In this document: piece after piece, positions 37,131 to 44,877 of the stretch | Position numbering within the stretch: the first letter of the stretch is position 1 | Layout of the letters: each line of letters starts with the position of its first letter | NCBI RefSeq assembly: GCF_036245865.1 | Contig: NZ_BTTW01000001.1 | Coordinates: 1,674,001-1,738,000 of the forward strand | Direction of reading: 5' to 3' | DNA: 64,000 bases | Source of the DNA: Corallococcus caeni | GTDB lineage: Bacteria > Myxococcota > Myxococcia > Myxococcales > Myxococcaceae | Translations under genes and position numbers: made by a program | The notes under the pieces: model-generated | The model's input: the letters and a program-made list of their open reading frames with translations, nothing else | Told to the model about the DNA's origin: nothing | Databases searched by the model: none

Positions 37131-38970
37131 TCGCGCGCCCTCCGGGTTCCTCCGCACGGCCTTCCATCGCGGCGGTCAGCTGCGTGTAGAACCGCTGGAT
37201 GCCCGTGAAGTACCCGCCGAAGCGGCGAAAGTCATAGCGCCTGTCCGCCAGCAGCGCCCCCAAGTCCTCGTGTCTTGCTCGCGCGATCAACGAGCCGACC
37301 GACGCCTCGGCGTCCGCGTCCAGCCGGCCCGTCAGCGTCCGCAACGCCTCTAGGCCCCGCTCGACGCTGGCCTGGATGGCCTCCTGCTCTGGGTCCTGGA
37401 ACTCCTCGGCCAGCAGCACCGCGCAACGCAAGTAGGCGTCGAGCGACGACAGGTTCTCACGGCGTGAAGGCAGCTGCGCGGTCTCCCGGTCGATCATCAG
37501 CAGGTAGCGCCGCACCGGCTCCGAAACCCTGAACTCGGTGGGCATCACCAAGGCACCGTCATCCAGCTCCACCCGCGTCGTATGGGACTCGAACCGGGAA
37601 GTGACGTCCGTACAGGCCACCGGCAACATCATCAGCGAATAGGACAGCTTCGGGACCACCCCCGTGCGCCCATAGACGTCCCCGGCGAACCGGACCACGT
37701 CCTCCAGCTCCGAGGCAATCTGCCGCAGGGTGGACTTCGGGTCGACCATGATCATGTAGATCATGGGGTAGATGCCGGCGGCGGCCGTCCTGCAGACCGT
37801 CTCCCGGGCGTTTTCCACATAGGCCTTGCCGTTGAACGACTTGGCCATGAACTCCGCCCGCTCCGGGTTGAGGGTCTCCAGCCCGAAGGCCAGCTCCACG
37901 AAGCCCACCTGCTGCATGAGCTCCAACAATGGCCACACCGAGCGGTTCGCCATCGTCTGCGCCCGGAACTTCACGCGGAGGCCCTGCTCCCGCAGCCGCT
38001 CGAGCATCTCCCGGTTCCAGGCCGGGTCCTGCACGAACAGGTCATCCGCGAACGAGATGGTCTCCATGCCCCGGCCGGCGGCCTCGGCAATGACCTCCAC
38101 GACCTTCCCCGGGCTCAGCGCACGGATGCTCCGGTTGCTGACGGAGCAGAAGTGGCACCGGCCCCACCGGCAGCCACGCTGGGTGTAGAACTCGAAGTGC
38201 TTCCAGCCTTCCTGGGAGAGGACCTCCCAGGGGAGGACGCATAAGGCATCCAGTTCCTGGGCGACCGGTGCCGTGCCGGTGTCCAGCGCGAGCCGGCCGG
38301 CCTCGGCAGCCAGGCGCGCGGCCGGGCCTGGCTCCTCCAGGAACCAGACGACCCCGCGGGCCGAGTCGCGGACGTAGACGTTGCCCACGCGCAGCTCCAT
38401 GGCGCCGTGCCCTGGCACATGGCGCTGGAAGCTCGCCTGGAGGACGACGTCCACGGCGTCCGGAGGCAGCGCTCCGCCAGCGGAGGCCGGGCCCTGCCGC
38501 CGCGCCGTACCCTCAATGCGACGGACCGGCGTCGGCGGGCTGCCGCCCGGTGAGAGCCCCTTCACCAACGCCACCGACCTCAGTAGCGCGGGCAGCGCAT
38601 GCTCCGCCTCCCCCAGAACCACGATATCGAACAAGCCGCCAGCCAAGTCCCGCGCGAACGGGTCGATGGCATTGCCCCCGATCATCAGCACCACGTCCGG
38701 CCGGAGCCGTCGGATCGTCCTCGCGAGCACCACCGAACGGGGCAGGAGGCGCTCCATGGAGGAGATGCCGACGACGTCCACCTCGGGGGCCTCGATCGCC
38801 CTGAGCAGGGCGGCCTCCTCGGTGACGAAGTCCACGTCGAAGCCAGCGGCTCGAGTGGACCCGATCAGCGGCAGCAGTCCGGGCGCATTGACGAACCGCC
38901 CTCCGTTACCGGGGTCGAAGTAGTCCAGGAAGAAGAGCATCCGCAGACGTCGGGGTTCCACGTCACTCAT
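37123..38970 (-). CDS. B12-binding-domain radical SAM protein
   Basis: A 615-residue protein. Residues ~10-135 form a cobalamin-binding-like fold (DVVGISSMERL, DVVLMIGGNAIDPFA, IVVLGEAEHALP), although the B12-ligating DxHxxG motif is not evident. The radical SAM core has Cys267, Cys272 and Cys275 in RGCRWGRCHFCSV, a C-x4-C-x2-C spacing. It continues with TISFADDLF and ELAFGLETLNPERAEFM, typical of this superfamily. The C-terminal ~150 residues are helical and unrecognised. AGGAGG precedes the ATG. It lies between the SPASM maturase and the second B12-type radical SAM enzyme, so it is probably a tailoring enzyme for the same peptide. The reaction is unknown; C-methylation or another radical modification is likely. 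Confidence 0.83.
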   Translation of the reverse strand: MSDVEPRRLRMLFFLDYFDPGNGGRFVNAPGLLPLIGSTRAAGFDVDFVTEEAALLRAIEAPEVDVVGISSMERLLPRSVVLARTIRRLRPDVVLMIGGNAIDPFARDLAGGLFDIVVLGEAEHALPALLRSVALVKGLSPGGSPPTPVRRIEGTARRQGPASAGGALPPDAVDVVLQASFQRHVPGHGAMELRVGNVYVRDSARGVVWFLEEPGPAARLAAEAGRLALDTGTAPVAQELDALCVLPWEVLSQEGWKHFEFYTQRGCRWGRCHFCSVSNRSIRALSPGKVVEVIAEAAGRGMETISFADDLFVQDPAWNREMLERLREQGLRVKFRAQTMANRSVWPLLELMQQVGFVELAFGLETLNPERAEFMAKSFNGKAYVENARETVCRTAAAGIYPMIYMIMVDPKSTLRQIASELEDVVRFAGDVYGRTGVVPKLSYSLMMLPVACTDVTSRFESHTTRVELDDGALVMPTEFRVSEPVRRYLLMIDRETAQLPSRRENLSSLDAYLRCAVLLAEEFQDPEQEAIQASVERGLEALRTLTGRLDADAEASVGSLIARARHEDLGALLADRRYDFRRFGGYFTGIQRFYTQLTAAMEGRAEEPGGRANG

Positions 38971-39009
38971 GCCGCCTCCTGATGGTTCGTGCGCGCGGGC
39001 CGCTGGTCA

Positions 39010-40494
39010 TCATGCGCAGCCGATGAGTTCCGCCTTGCCGTCGGAATCCGCGAGTCCGAAGAGCCGCGTCACCGGGGTTACCACCTCCCGCGCCGTGACG
39101 AGCCCCACCGCGTGGTCCCCTGCCCGGGCACGCTCCAGCAGCCAGTTCGCGTTGGACTGGATGGCCTGGACGTAGCCCTCCATCATCGAATCACACGCGG
39201 ACTCCAGGAACGTCTTCTTGTGCTCGAGCGCGAGGAACTGGCACCCGCCGCCGCAGTGCGGGGACGATGGGCAGGGCTGACACCCCGCGATGTCGAGCGC
39301 CGTGCGCTTGCGCCACTGGCCCAGCTTCGTGGGATCCAGCTTCACCTCCGGCGAGAACGAGCCCACGGCCAGATGCTTCAGCCCCGCGGTGTCCCAGCAG
39401 GCATAGACATCCCCGTGCAGGTCGAATGCGAAGAAGTTGATCTGTGCCTCGCAGTTGAAGAACCGGTGGGGTGAGAAGAGCCCAGAGTCCTTGAACCCCT
39501 GGAAGTATTTGATGCCCGGGAACCCGCTTAGGTCATAGATGGACATCCGCTCGTCGCGGCCCACCAGCTCCAGGACCTTGAGGAGCAGGTCGGACTCGGA
39601 GGGCGACTCCTTGCGGGGGTTGTGATTCTTCACGGGTGCCAGGTGGAAGCGGACCAGCCCGCTGGAGAACCAGGGCTGCGCCTGGGCGAACTCCGACAAC
39701 TCGGGCAGCGTGTAGAGGTTGGTCATGTCCGTGTTCACCCGGACATTGATGTGGATTCCCGCATCGACAGCGCGGGCAATGCCTTCAATCATAGGGGCGA
39801 ACGACTCACGGCGTCCGGGAAGCGGACGGCGCTTGTTGTGGATCTCCGCGGGGCCGTCGATGGTCACCTGGATGACGTCGATGTTCCCCTTCAGATACGG
39901 CACGTTCGGAGCAAGCCCCACGCCATTCGAGATGGCCTTGGTCGAGTACCCAGCTCGGCGCCCCAGCTCCAGCAGGTGCAGGACACGCGCCCGCAGCGCG
40001 GGTTTGTCTTGCAACGGCTCGCCGCCAAAGATGATGAGGTCGGTCTTGTCTGGCGAGTGGTTCTTCTCCAGGAACGTCGGCAGTGCCTCGAAGAGATGGT
40101 TGGCCATCTCCTCCGACATGACGGGCGAATCCATGTGATAGAGCCGCTGCCAGCAGTACGGACATTTCAGGTCGCAGTTGTAGCTGGGAATGACGACCAG
40201 CGGCTGCCGCGCGCTCTGGCGGTGGAAGCGCATCATCTCGTCATAGAGGATGCGGGAGCGTAGCACCTCGTCCTGCCTGGACTCGAAGTAATACCCGCGC
40301 TGGTCCAGATACCCCAGCACGTCGGGGGGAAGCGGGAGGGAACCGCCGCCGCCTTCCTTCAGGGCCGTGGCCACCTTCCCATCGATGACGTCCAGGGTCC
40401 CCGCCAGGGTGTTGAAGAGCACGTGGTAGTCCTGCTCTGCCCCGTCATTCCCCTTCAGCGGTACCACCACGTTGTAAGTGCTTGGCATCAACAT
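39010..40494 (-). CDS. Radical SAM/SPASM peptide maturase
   Basis: A 494-residue enzyme, the probable primary maturase. Residues 1-95 (YNVVVPLKGN ... LFNTLAGTLDVID ... LDQRGYYF) resemble the PqqD/RRE-like leader-recognition region that precedes many peptide maturases. The radical SAM cluster is Cys107, Cys111 and Cys114 in CDLKCPYC. A complete SPASM set follows: Cys348, Cys366, Cys405, Cys408, Cys414, Cys418 and Cys434, able to hold two auxiliary 4Fe-4S clusters. Such enzymes build thioether or C-C crosslinks in peptides, which fits the Cys-rich precursor encoded 100 bases upstream. GGAG lies 6 bases before the chosen ATG; a second ATG is 6 bases later. Confidence 0.92.
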   Translation of the reverse strand: MLMPSTYNVVVPLKGNDGAEQDYHVLFNTLAGTLDVIDGKVATALKEGGGGSLPLPPDVLGYLDQRGYYFESRQDEVLRSRILYDEMMRFHRQSARQPLVVIPSYNCDLKCPYCWQRLYHMDSPVMSEEMANHLFEALPTFLEKNHSPDKTDLIIFGGEPLQDKPALRARVLHLLELGRRAGYSTKAISNGVGLAPNVPYLKGNIDVIQVTIDGPAEIHNKRRPLPGRRESFAPMIEGIARAVDAGIHINVRVNTDMTNLYTLPELSEFAQAQPWFSSGLVRFHLAPVKNHNPRKESPSESDLLLKVLELVGRDERMSIYDLSGFPGIKYFQGFKDSGLFSPHRFFNCEAQINFFAFDLHGDVYACWDTAGLKHLAVGSFSPEVKLDPTKLGQWRKRTALDIAGCQPCPSSPHCGGGCQFLALEHKKTFLESACDSMMEGYVQAIQSNANWLLERARAGDHAVGLVTAREVVTPVTRLFGLADSDGKAELIGCA

Positions 40495-40520
40495 GTCCGT
40501 CTCCCATCTTGAGTTGAGCA

Positions 40521-40545
40521 GCCACGTGAAGAGCCTTCACGCGGC
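40521..40545 (-). promoter_or_regulatory. Stem-loop between precursor and maturase genes
   Basis: On the transcribed strand GCCGCGTGAAG and CTTCACGTGGC pair over 11 positions with one G-U and a 3-base loop. There is no U-run, so it is more likely an attenuator or mRNA-stability element that sets precursor expression above enzyme expression. Confidence 0.6.
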
Positions 40546-40594
40546 CACCTCATCTGGAACCCAGCGACCTTGAAGCCTTCGCTGCGCTGAACGG

Positions 40595-40774
40595 CTACGA
40601 CACGTTGATGCAGCACTCGCAGACGCGGATCGCGGTCCCGGTCCCCGAGTTGAGGTACTCGTTCAGCTGGGCCGTGTAGCCCTTGAGCTGCTCCGAGCTC
40701 ATCTTGACGATGGACAGGGGAGACTCCGGCTTCGAGTTGGACTGAGCGACGGACGAAACGGTTTCCTTCACCAT
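40595..40774 (-). CDS. Candidate RiPP precursor peptide
   Basis: A 59-residue peptide starting MVKETVSSVAQSNS. The first ~44 residues are polar and partly helical (SEQLKGYTAQLNEYLNS), like a leader. The tail is TGTAIRVCECCINVS with Cys52, Cys54 and Cys55 as the only cysteines. GGGAGG sits 6 bases before the ATG and a good promoter lies just upstream. A radical SAM/SPASM maturase begins 100 bases downstream, and exporters lie on the other side. Leader plus Cys-rich C-terminal core next to maturases is the standard RiPP layout, but I do not recognise this precursor as a named class. Cleavage after the NSGTG region is a guess. Confidence 0.8.
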   Translation of the reverse strand: MVKETVSSVAQSNSKPESPLSIVKMSSEQLKGYTAQLNEYLNSGTGTAIRVCECCINVS

Positions 40775-40804
40775 GCGCACCTCCCTTTTGTTAGGGCGCA
40801 AGGA

Positions 40805-40833
40805 ATTGTCTGGAAATGTTTTTAAATAGTCAA
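40805..40833 (-). promoter_or_regulatory. Sigma-70-type promoter for the precursor
   Basis: On the minus strand TTGACT and GACAAT are 17 bases apart, with an A/T-rich spacer. The expected start gives a leader of about 24 bases to the precursor ATG. The local AT-richness is exceptional for this window. Confidence 0.7.
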
Positions 40834-40936
40834 GCCATGCAAATCCAGCCAGACAGAAACACTGCCATGTCAGCAAAAGGGCAGCCCAATCTCCCGGGTC
40901 CGTCTTGCTTCACGTCGTTCACCGACAGACGGCTCC

Positions 40937-42688
40937 CTACCCAGCCCGCCTGAGCGGTTGGGGCCCCGCGTCAACGAGGCGGCGGTACCTGCCCCCGGGC
41001 AATCGCATGAGGTCCTCGTGGCGCCCGTGCTCTTGGAGCGCGCCCGCCTCGACGTAGAAGATCTGGTCCGCATCACGGCACGCGGAGAGCCGGTGGGTGA
41101 TGAGCAGCGTGATGCGCCCCGCCATGAGTCTGTCCAAGGCCTCCTGGACATGCCGCTCATTCTCTCCATCCAGGGCGGAAGTGGGCTCGTCCAGGAGCAG
41201 CACGCGGGGGGCTTGGAGGAAGGAGCGCGCAATGGCAATCCGCTGGCGTTGGCCGCCACTCAGGTTCCTGGCGCCTTCTTCCAATGCGGTGCGGTAGCCG
41301 GCGGGGAGCACCTGGATGAACTCGTGGGCGTTCGCCGCGCGCGCCGCCTGCTCGACAGCCTCCGGACCTGGATCTGGCAGGCCACCCAGGATGTTGTCGT
41401 AGACCGTCCCACTGAACAGGGAAGCCCCCTGAGGCACATAGGCAAAGCAGCGCCGCCAGGCGTCAAGGCCTTCCTCGTGGATGCCGCAGCCGTCAAGCCA
41501 GACGTCCCCCGTTGCCGATGGGTACAATCCAAGCAGCAACTTGAACAGGGTGCTCTTGCCCGCTCCTGACAGTCCTACGAACGCAACGCGTTGGCCGGGT
41601 GCGACGTGAAAGGAGACGTCGTGGAGGGCGATGTCAGAGGCATTGCCATACGCGAAGCCAAGGCCCCGGACGGTCAGCCCCTGGCCGGGCACGGGAAGTC
41701 CTTGATGCCTCCCCGGCGCTCGGGACTCGTCCGGAAGGGAGAGGAGCGTGGTGAGGCGCTCGGCGCTCGCGAGCCGAACCTGGAAGTCTGCCCAGACGCT
41801 GGCGAGCCCAGCGAACAGCGTGACCGTGCCATGGCTGACCTGGACCAGGGCCAGCAGTCTGGGAACGAAATCGGGCTCGTGGAGGCCGCGCCAAGCGCCA
41901 TACACGATGAGGCTGGTGGAAACGGCGAGGTCCAGGCCTTCAATCAAGCCCCGGGTGGACTCCAGGCAAGCAAGGCGAATGCCAGCGCGCTCCAGGCGCT
42001 GGTTGTGGGCCTCCACCCTGTCCAGGATCCACTTTGACAGATTGAAGTAGCGGATGACCGCCGCCCCTTGGACAAGCTGTCCCGCGGCAGCCAGGAAGCC
42101 TGATTGAGATTCCTGGACCGCCCGGCTCCAGTCGCCCAGCGGCTTTCGCAGGGGCAGCATGAGAAGCGGCATCAACGCGGAGAGGCCGATGACCAGGAGG
42201 CCAGCCCGCCAGTCGATGAACAGCATCGCCACGGTCGAGCCCACCCCATTGAGCAGGGTGATGCACAAGCCTTGAAGGCTCTGCCTGTAGAGCATCGCGG
42301 TCTGGGTGGCATCCGAGTTGAGCCGGGACAGCAGTTCCCCCGAACCCCGTCCCTCCAGCTCCGGAAGGGGAACGTGGACCAGCTTGCGAAAGAGCGCGGC
42401 CCGCAGGTGGCCATCCGCGCGCACGGCGCTCCGAGTCAACGCGACGGCGGACTGCTGGATGGCGACCGCCGCCGTCGCCGTGACGAGGGCGAAACCCAGC
42501 ACCGCCGCCAGGAGCCGGGGCCGGTCTCCGTCGAGGATCGCGCGGGTGAAGTGGGCCATGATGAACGCGAGGCCGAGGTTGAGGCCCAGGTTGATGAGTC
42601 CCATCCCGCAGATGCCCAGCAGGAACTCGCGTCTGGCGGGCCCCAGGAAGTCCAGCAGCCGCCCGACCACGTCGCGACGGCTAGCCAT
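40937..42688 (-). CDS. ABC half-transporter (membrane domain plus ATPase), B
   Basis: A 583-residue ABC exporter half. Residues 1-310 hold about six membrane helices. The ATPase has Walker A GLSGAGKST (372-380), the signature LSGGQRQRIAIAR, and Walker B VLLLDEPTSALD with its catalytic Glu. No C39 peptidase domain is present at the N-terminus, so it should not cleave a leader itself. The ATG overlaps the stop of the other half-transporter by 8 bases, with AGGAGG upstream, so a heterodimer is likely. It lies immediately upstream of the precursor promoter and probably exports the mature peptide. Confidence 0.92.
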   Translation of the reverse strand: MASRRDVVGRLLDFLGPARREFLLGICGMGLINLGLNLGLAFIMAHFTRAILDGDRPRLLAAVLGFALVTATAAVAIQQSAVALTRSAVRADGHLRAALFRKLVHVPLPELEGRGSGELLSRLNSDATQTAMLYRQSLQGLCITLLNGVGSTVAMLFIDWRAGLLVIGLSALMPLLMLPLRKPLGDWSRAVQESQSGFLAAAGQLVQGAAVIRYFNLSKWILDRVEAHNQRLERAGIRLACLESTRGLIEGLDLAVSTSLIVYGAWRGLHEPDFVPRLLALVQVSHGTVTLFAGLASVWADFQVRLASAERLTTLLSLPDESRAPGRHQGLPVPGQGLTVRGLGFAYGNASDIALHDVSFHVAPGQRVAFVGLSGAGKSTLFKLLLGLYPSATGDVWLDGCGIHEEGLDAWRRCFAYVPQGASLFSGTVYDNILGGLPDPGPEAVEQAARAANAHEFIQVLPAGYRTALEEGARNLSGGQRQRIAIARSFLQAPRVLLLDEPTSALDGENERHVQEALDRLMAGRITLLITHRLSACRDADQIFYVEAGALQEHGRHEDLMRLPGGRYRRLVDAGPQPLRRAG

Positions 42689-44447
42689 TCGCTTCCTCCT
42701 GACGCCACGTCTGGGCGCGGCAGAGCACGGCATACCGCCCTCCCCGTGTCAGGAGCTCATCGTGGGAGCCGCTTTCGATGATGCGCTCCCCTTCGAAGAC
42801 GTAGATGCAGTCGGCATCCCGGATGGCGCTCAAGCGGTGGGCCACCACGATGAAGGCCTTGCGAGGGTTGCGGGCGAAGACCTCGGCGTGGAGCCGGGAC
42901 TCAAGCTGCGGATCCAGCGCGGACGTGCCCTCGTCGATGAGGACCAGGGGCGCGTCCCGCACGAGTGCGCGCGCCATGGCGAGTTGCTGGCGCTGCCCTC
43001 CCGACAGGCGTCCTCCGGCCTCGCCCACCGGGGTGTCGTACTGAAGAGGAAGAGCCTGGATGAAGGTGTCGGCGAAGGCCATTGAGGCCGCCGCGCGAAG
43101 AGCCTCGTCGCTGGCGCCCAGGGAGCCCAGCCGCAGGTTCTCCCGGATGGTCGTATCGAAGAGGAACACGTCCTGCCCCATCACGGCGCACTGCTCGCGG
43201 AGCGACTCCGCGCCGAGCGTATGCAGGGGCTTGCCGGAGATGAGGATTTCGCCGCTTGAAGGCGTGAAGTCCCCCAGGAGCAGTCGGAGGACCGTGGACT
43301 TTCCGGAGCCACTGCCTCCGACCAGGGCCACCTTCTGGCCCCGCCGCACGCGAAGGTTGATTCCTTCGAGGGCCGGTCTCTCCCGCCCCGGATAGGAGAA
43401 GGTGACGTCCCGGAACTCGACGAGCGGCTCGGAGTCCAGCGAGGCCCGCGCGCCCCCCGTCGGCCGAGGCGGAAGGTCCACGATGTTCCATACGCGCTCC
43501 GCCGCCGTAAGCTTCGAGCGGATCTGCCCCAGCAGCCGTGGCATCTCCTGCATCGGGAACGAGAGCGCGCCCAGGAGGTTCAGGAACGAGAACAGCAGGC
43601 CGAGGTCGAGGTCCTCGTGTAGGACCCGATAGCCGCCGACACAGAAGAGGACCAGCCAGGGCATCAACGACAGCGCCAGCCCCACCGAATACAGCAAGCC
43701 GGTCTGCGCGCCCTGACGGAGCCCCGCGTCCAGCCAGCGGGCCTGCTCCTCCTGGTAGCGGGACATGAAGCCCTGCTGCATGCAGGCTCCGCGCACCAGG
43801 GCCCCGTCGGAGAGCGCTTCGCGCGCTACCACGTTCATCCTTCCCAGGGCCTCCTGCGCCTGCTGGCCCATGGCCTTCAGCGGCCTGCTGACGTGCTCCG
43901 CAGCCAGGAGCAGCACCGGCGTGGGAAGGAGCGCGGCGAGGGTCAACCCCCAGTCATGGCTGACCATGTAGAGCATCGCCAGGACCGCCGCGAGCGAGCG
44001 GGTGAGCAGATCCGGAAGGTTCTCCTTGAAGAGCTGCTCAAGCAGTGTCGTATCGCCAGACAGGCGCGAGAGGACATCGCCCGAATGCGTTACATTCATC
44101 GCATCGGCGGATGCGCTTCCCAGGCTCGTGGCCATGCGCTGCCGGAGTCTGGCCAACAGGCGTTGGACGAAGGCTCCCGCCAGGAACTGGCGCAGGAAGA
44201 ACACGCCACAGCTCCCCAGAGTGATGAGGGCGCCGCCGGTGGCGTAATGGCCCAGCCCCCGAGAATCCCCAGACATGGCGGTCGCCAGGAGGCGTCCCAG
44301 ATAGTGGGCACCCACCACCCTGAGGACCGCCGAGGCAGCCGCGAAGAGCAGCACGACCATGAAGAGGCCTTGCAGCGGACCCGCGAGTCTCAGCAGGCGC
44401 CCCATGGCTGCACCCCTGGAAGACGCTTGCCGAATTTGTGTCCCCAT
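42681..44447 (-). CDS. ABC half-transporter (membrane domain plus ATPase), A
   Basis: A 588-residue ABC exporter half, first gene of the cluster. Residues 1-320 are the membrane domain. The ATPase has Walker A GGSGSGKS (377-384), the signature LSGGQRQQLAMAR and Walker B LVLIDEGTSALD, so both halves appear catalytically complete. No peptidase or binding-protein domain is fused. The ATG giving MGTQIRQASS is preferred because GAGGA lies 7 bases upstream; an ATG 51 bases earlier lacks a ribosome site. It overlaps the second half-transporter gene. The substrate is probably the modified peptide of the cluster. Confidence 0.9.
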   Translation of the reverse strand: MGTQIRQASSRGAAMGRLLRLAGPLQGLFMVVLLFAAASAVLRVVGAHYLGRLLATAMSGDSRGLGHYATGGALITLGSCGVFFLRQFLAGAFVQRLLARLRQRMATSLGSASADAMNVTHSGDVLSRLSGDTTLLEQLFKENLPDLLTRSLAAVLAMLYMVSHDWGLTLAALLPTPVLLLAAEHVSRPLKAMGQQAQEALGRMNVVAREALSDGALVRGACMQQGFMSRYQEEQARWLDAGLRQGAQTGLLYSVGLALSLMPWLVLFCVGGYRVLHEDLDLGLLFSFLNLLGALSFPMQEMPRLLGQIRSKLTAAERVWNIVDLPPRPTGGARASLDSEPLVEFRDVTFSYPGRERPALEGINLRVRRGQKVALVGGSGSGKSTVLRLLLGDFTPSSGEILISGKPLHTLGAESLREQCAVMGQDVFLFDTTIRENLRLGSLGASDEALRAAASMAFADTFIQALPLQYDTPVGEAGGRLSGGQRQQLAMARALVRDAPLVLIDEGTSALDPQLESRLHAEVFARNPRKAFIVVAHRLSAIRDADCIYVFEGERIIESGSHDELLTRGGRYAVLCRAQTWRQEEANG

Positions 44448-44674
44448 GGACTGTCCTCTTCCGGCGCTGTTTGCGATGCCTTGAGCTTCGCTCTCCATGA
44501 AAGCGTCATCAAGCCCGCGGCGTCAGGAATTCCATTGGCATCGGCCTGACAGGGCAATGACAGCCGGCACCGCCAGGCCATCTCGCGGGCGAAGCGCACG
44601 ACTTCAACAGCACTCCGAGTTCCAGGTCCGGGCCATCAATGCCTGGACGGACCCGCGACATACCGGGCAGTACG

Positions 44675-44877
44675 TCAGGGATGGGCGTGCAGCTTCTCCT
44701 GGAGCGCCCACAGCGGCTGTGTTGATCCACGCGGATGCGTCCTCGCGTGGGGAGGTCCAGGTCCAGGAGGGTGAACATCACCGCGGGCAGGATGACCACG
44801 AACAGGCTCCAGGAGAGGATTTCGCGCAACTGTGCCTCCGGCCGGTATCCCAGGAGCACGCAGGAGCGCCGCGCGCC
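44675..44877 (-). pseudogene. Frameshifted duplicate of the DUF4239-like gene's 3' end
   Basis: This stretch begins right after the stop codon of the adjacent gene and repeats its last ~65 codons: MLLGYRPEAQ versus MLLGFRPDTR, and FVVILPAVMFTLLDLDLP versus FVVILTAVMFTLVDLDVP. After RIRVDQ the homology continues only in another frame (TQPLWALQEKLHAHP then stop, matching DQRPLYDLQQQLRSHP), so one base has been gained or lost. There is no start region and no ribosome site. It is a decayed tandem copy. Confidence 0.85.

Noticed and set aside
40861..40876. An upstream start that would lengthen the precursor to 93 residues
   Set aside because: It would run through the promoter and an AT-rich non-coding stretch and has no ribosome site; the internal ATG has GGGAGG at ideal spacing.
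44390..44599. A short minus-strand frame before the exporter gene as a second RiPP precursor (ends PWGAC)
   Set aside because: It overlaps the exporter coding region in another frame, has no ribosome site, and its tail does not resemble the CECC core.
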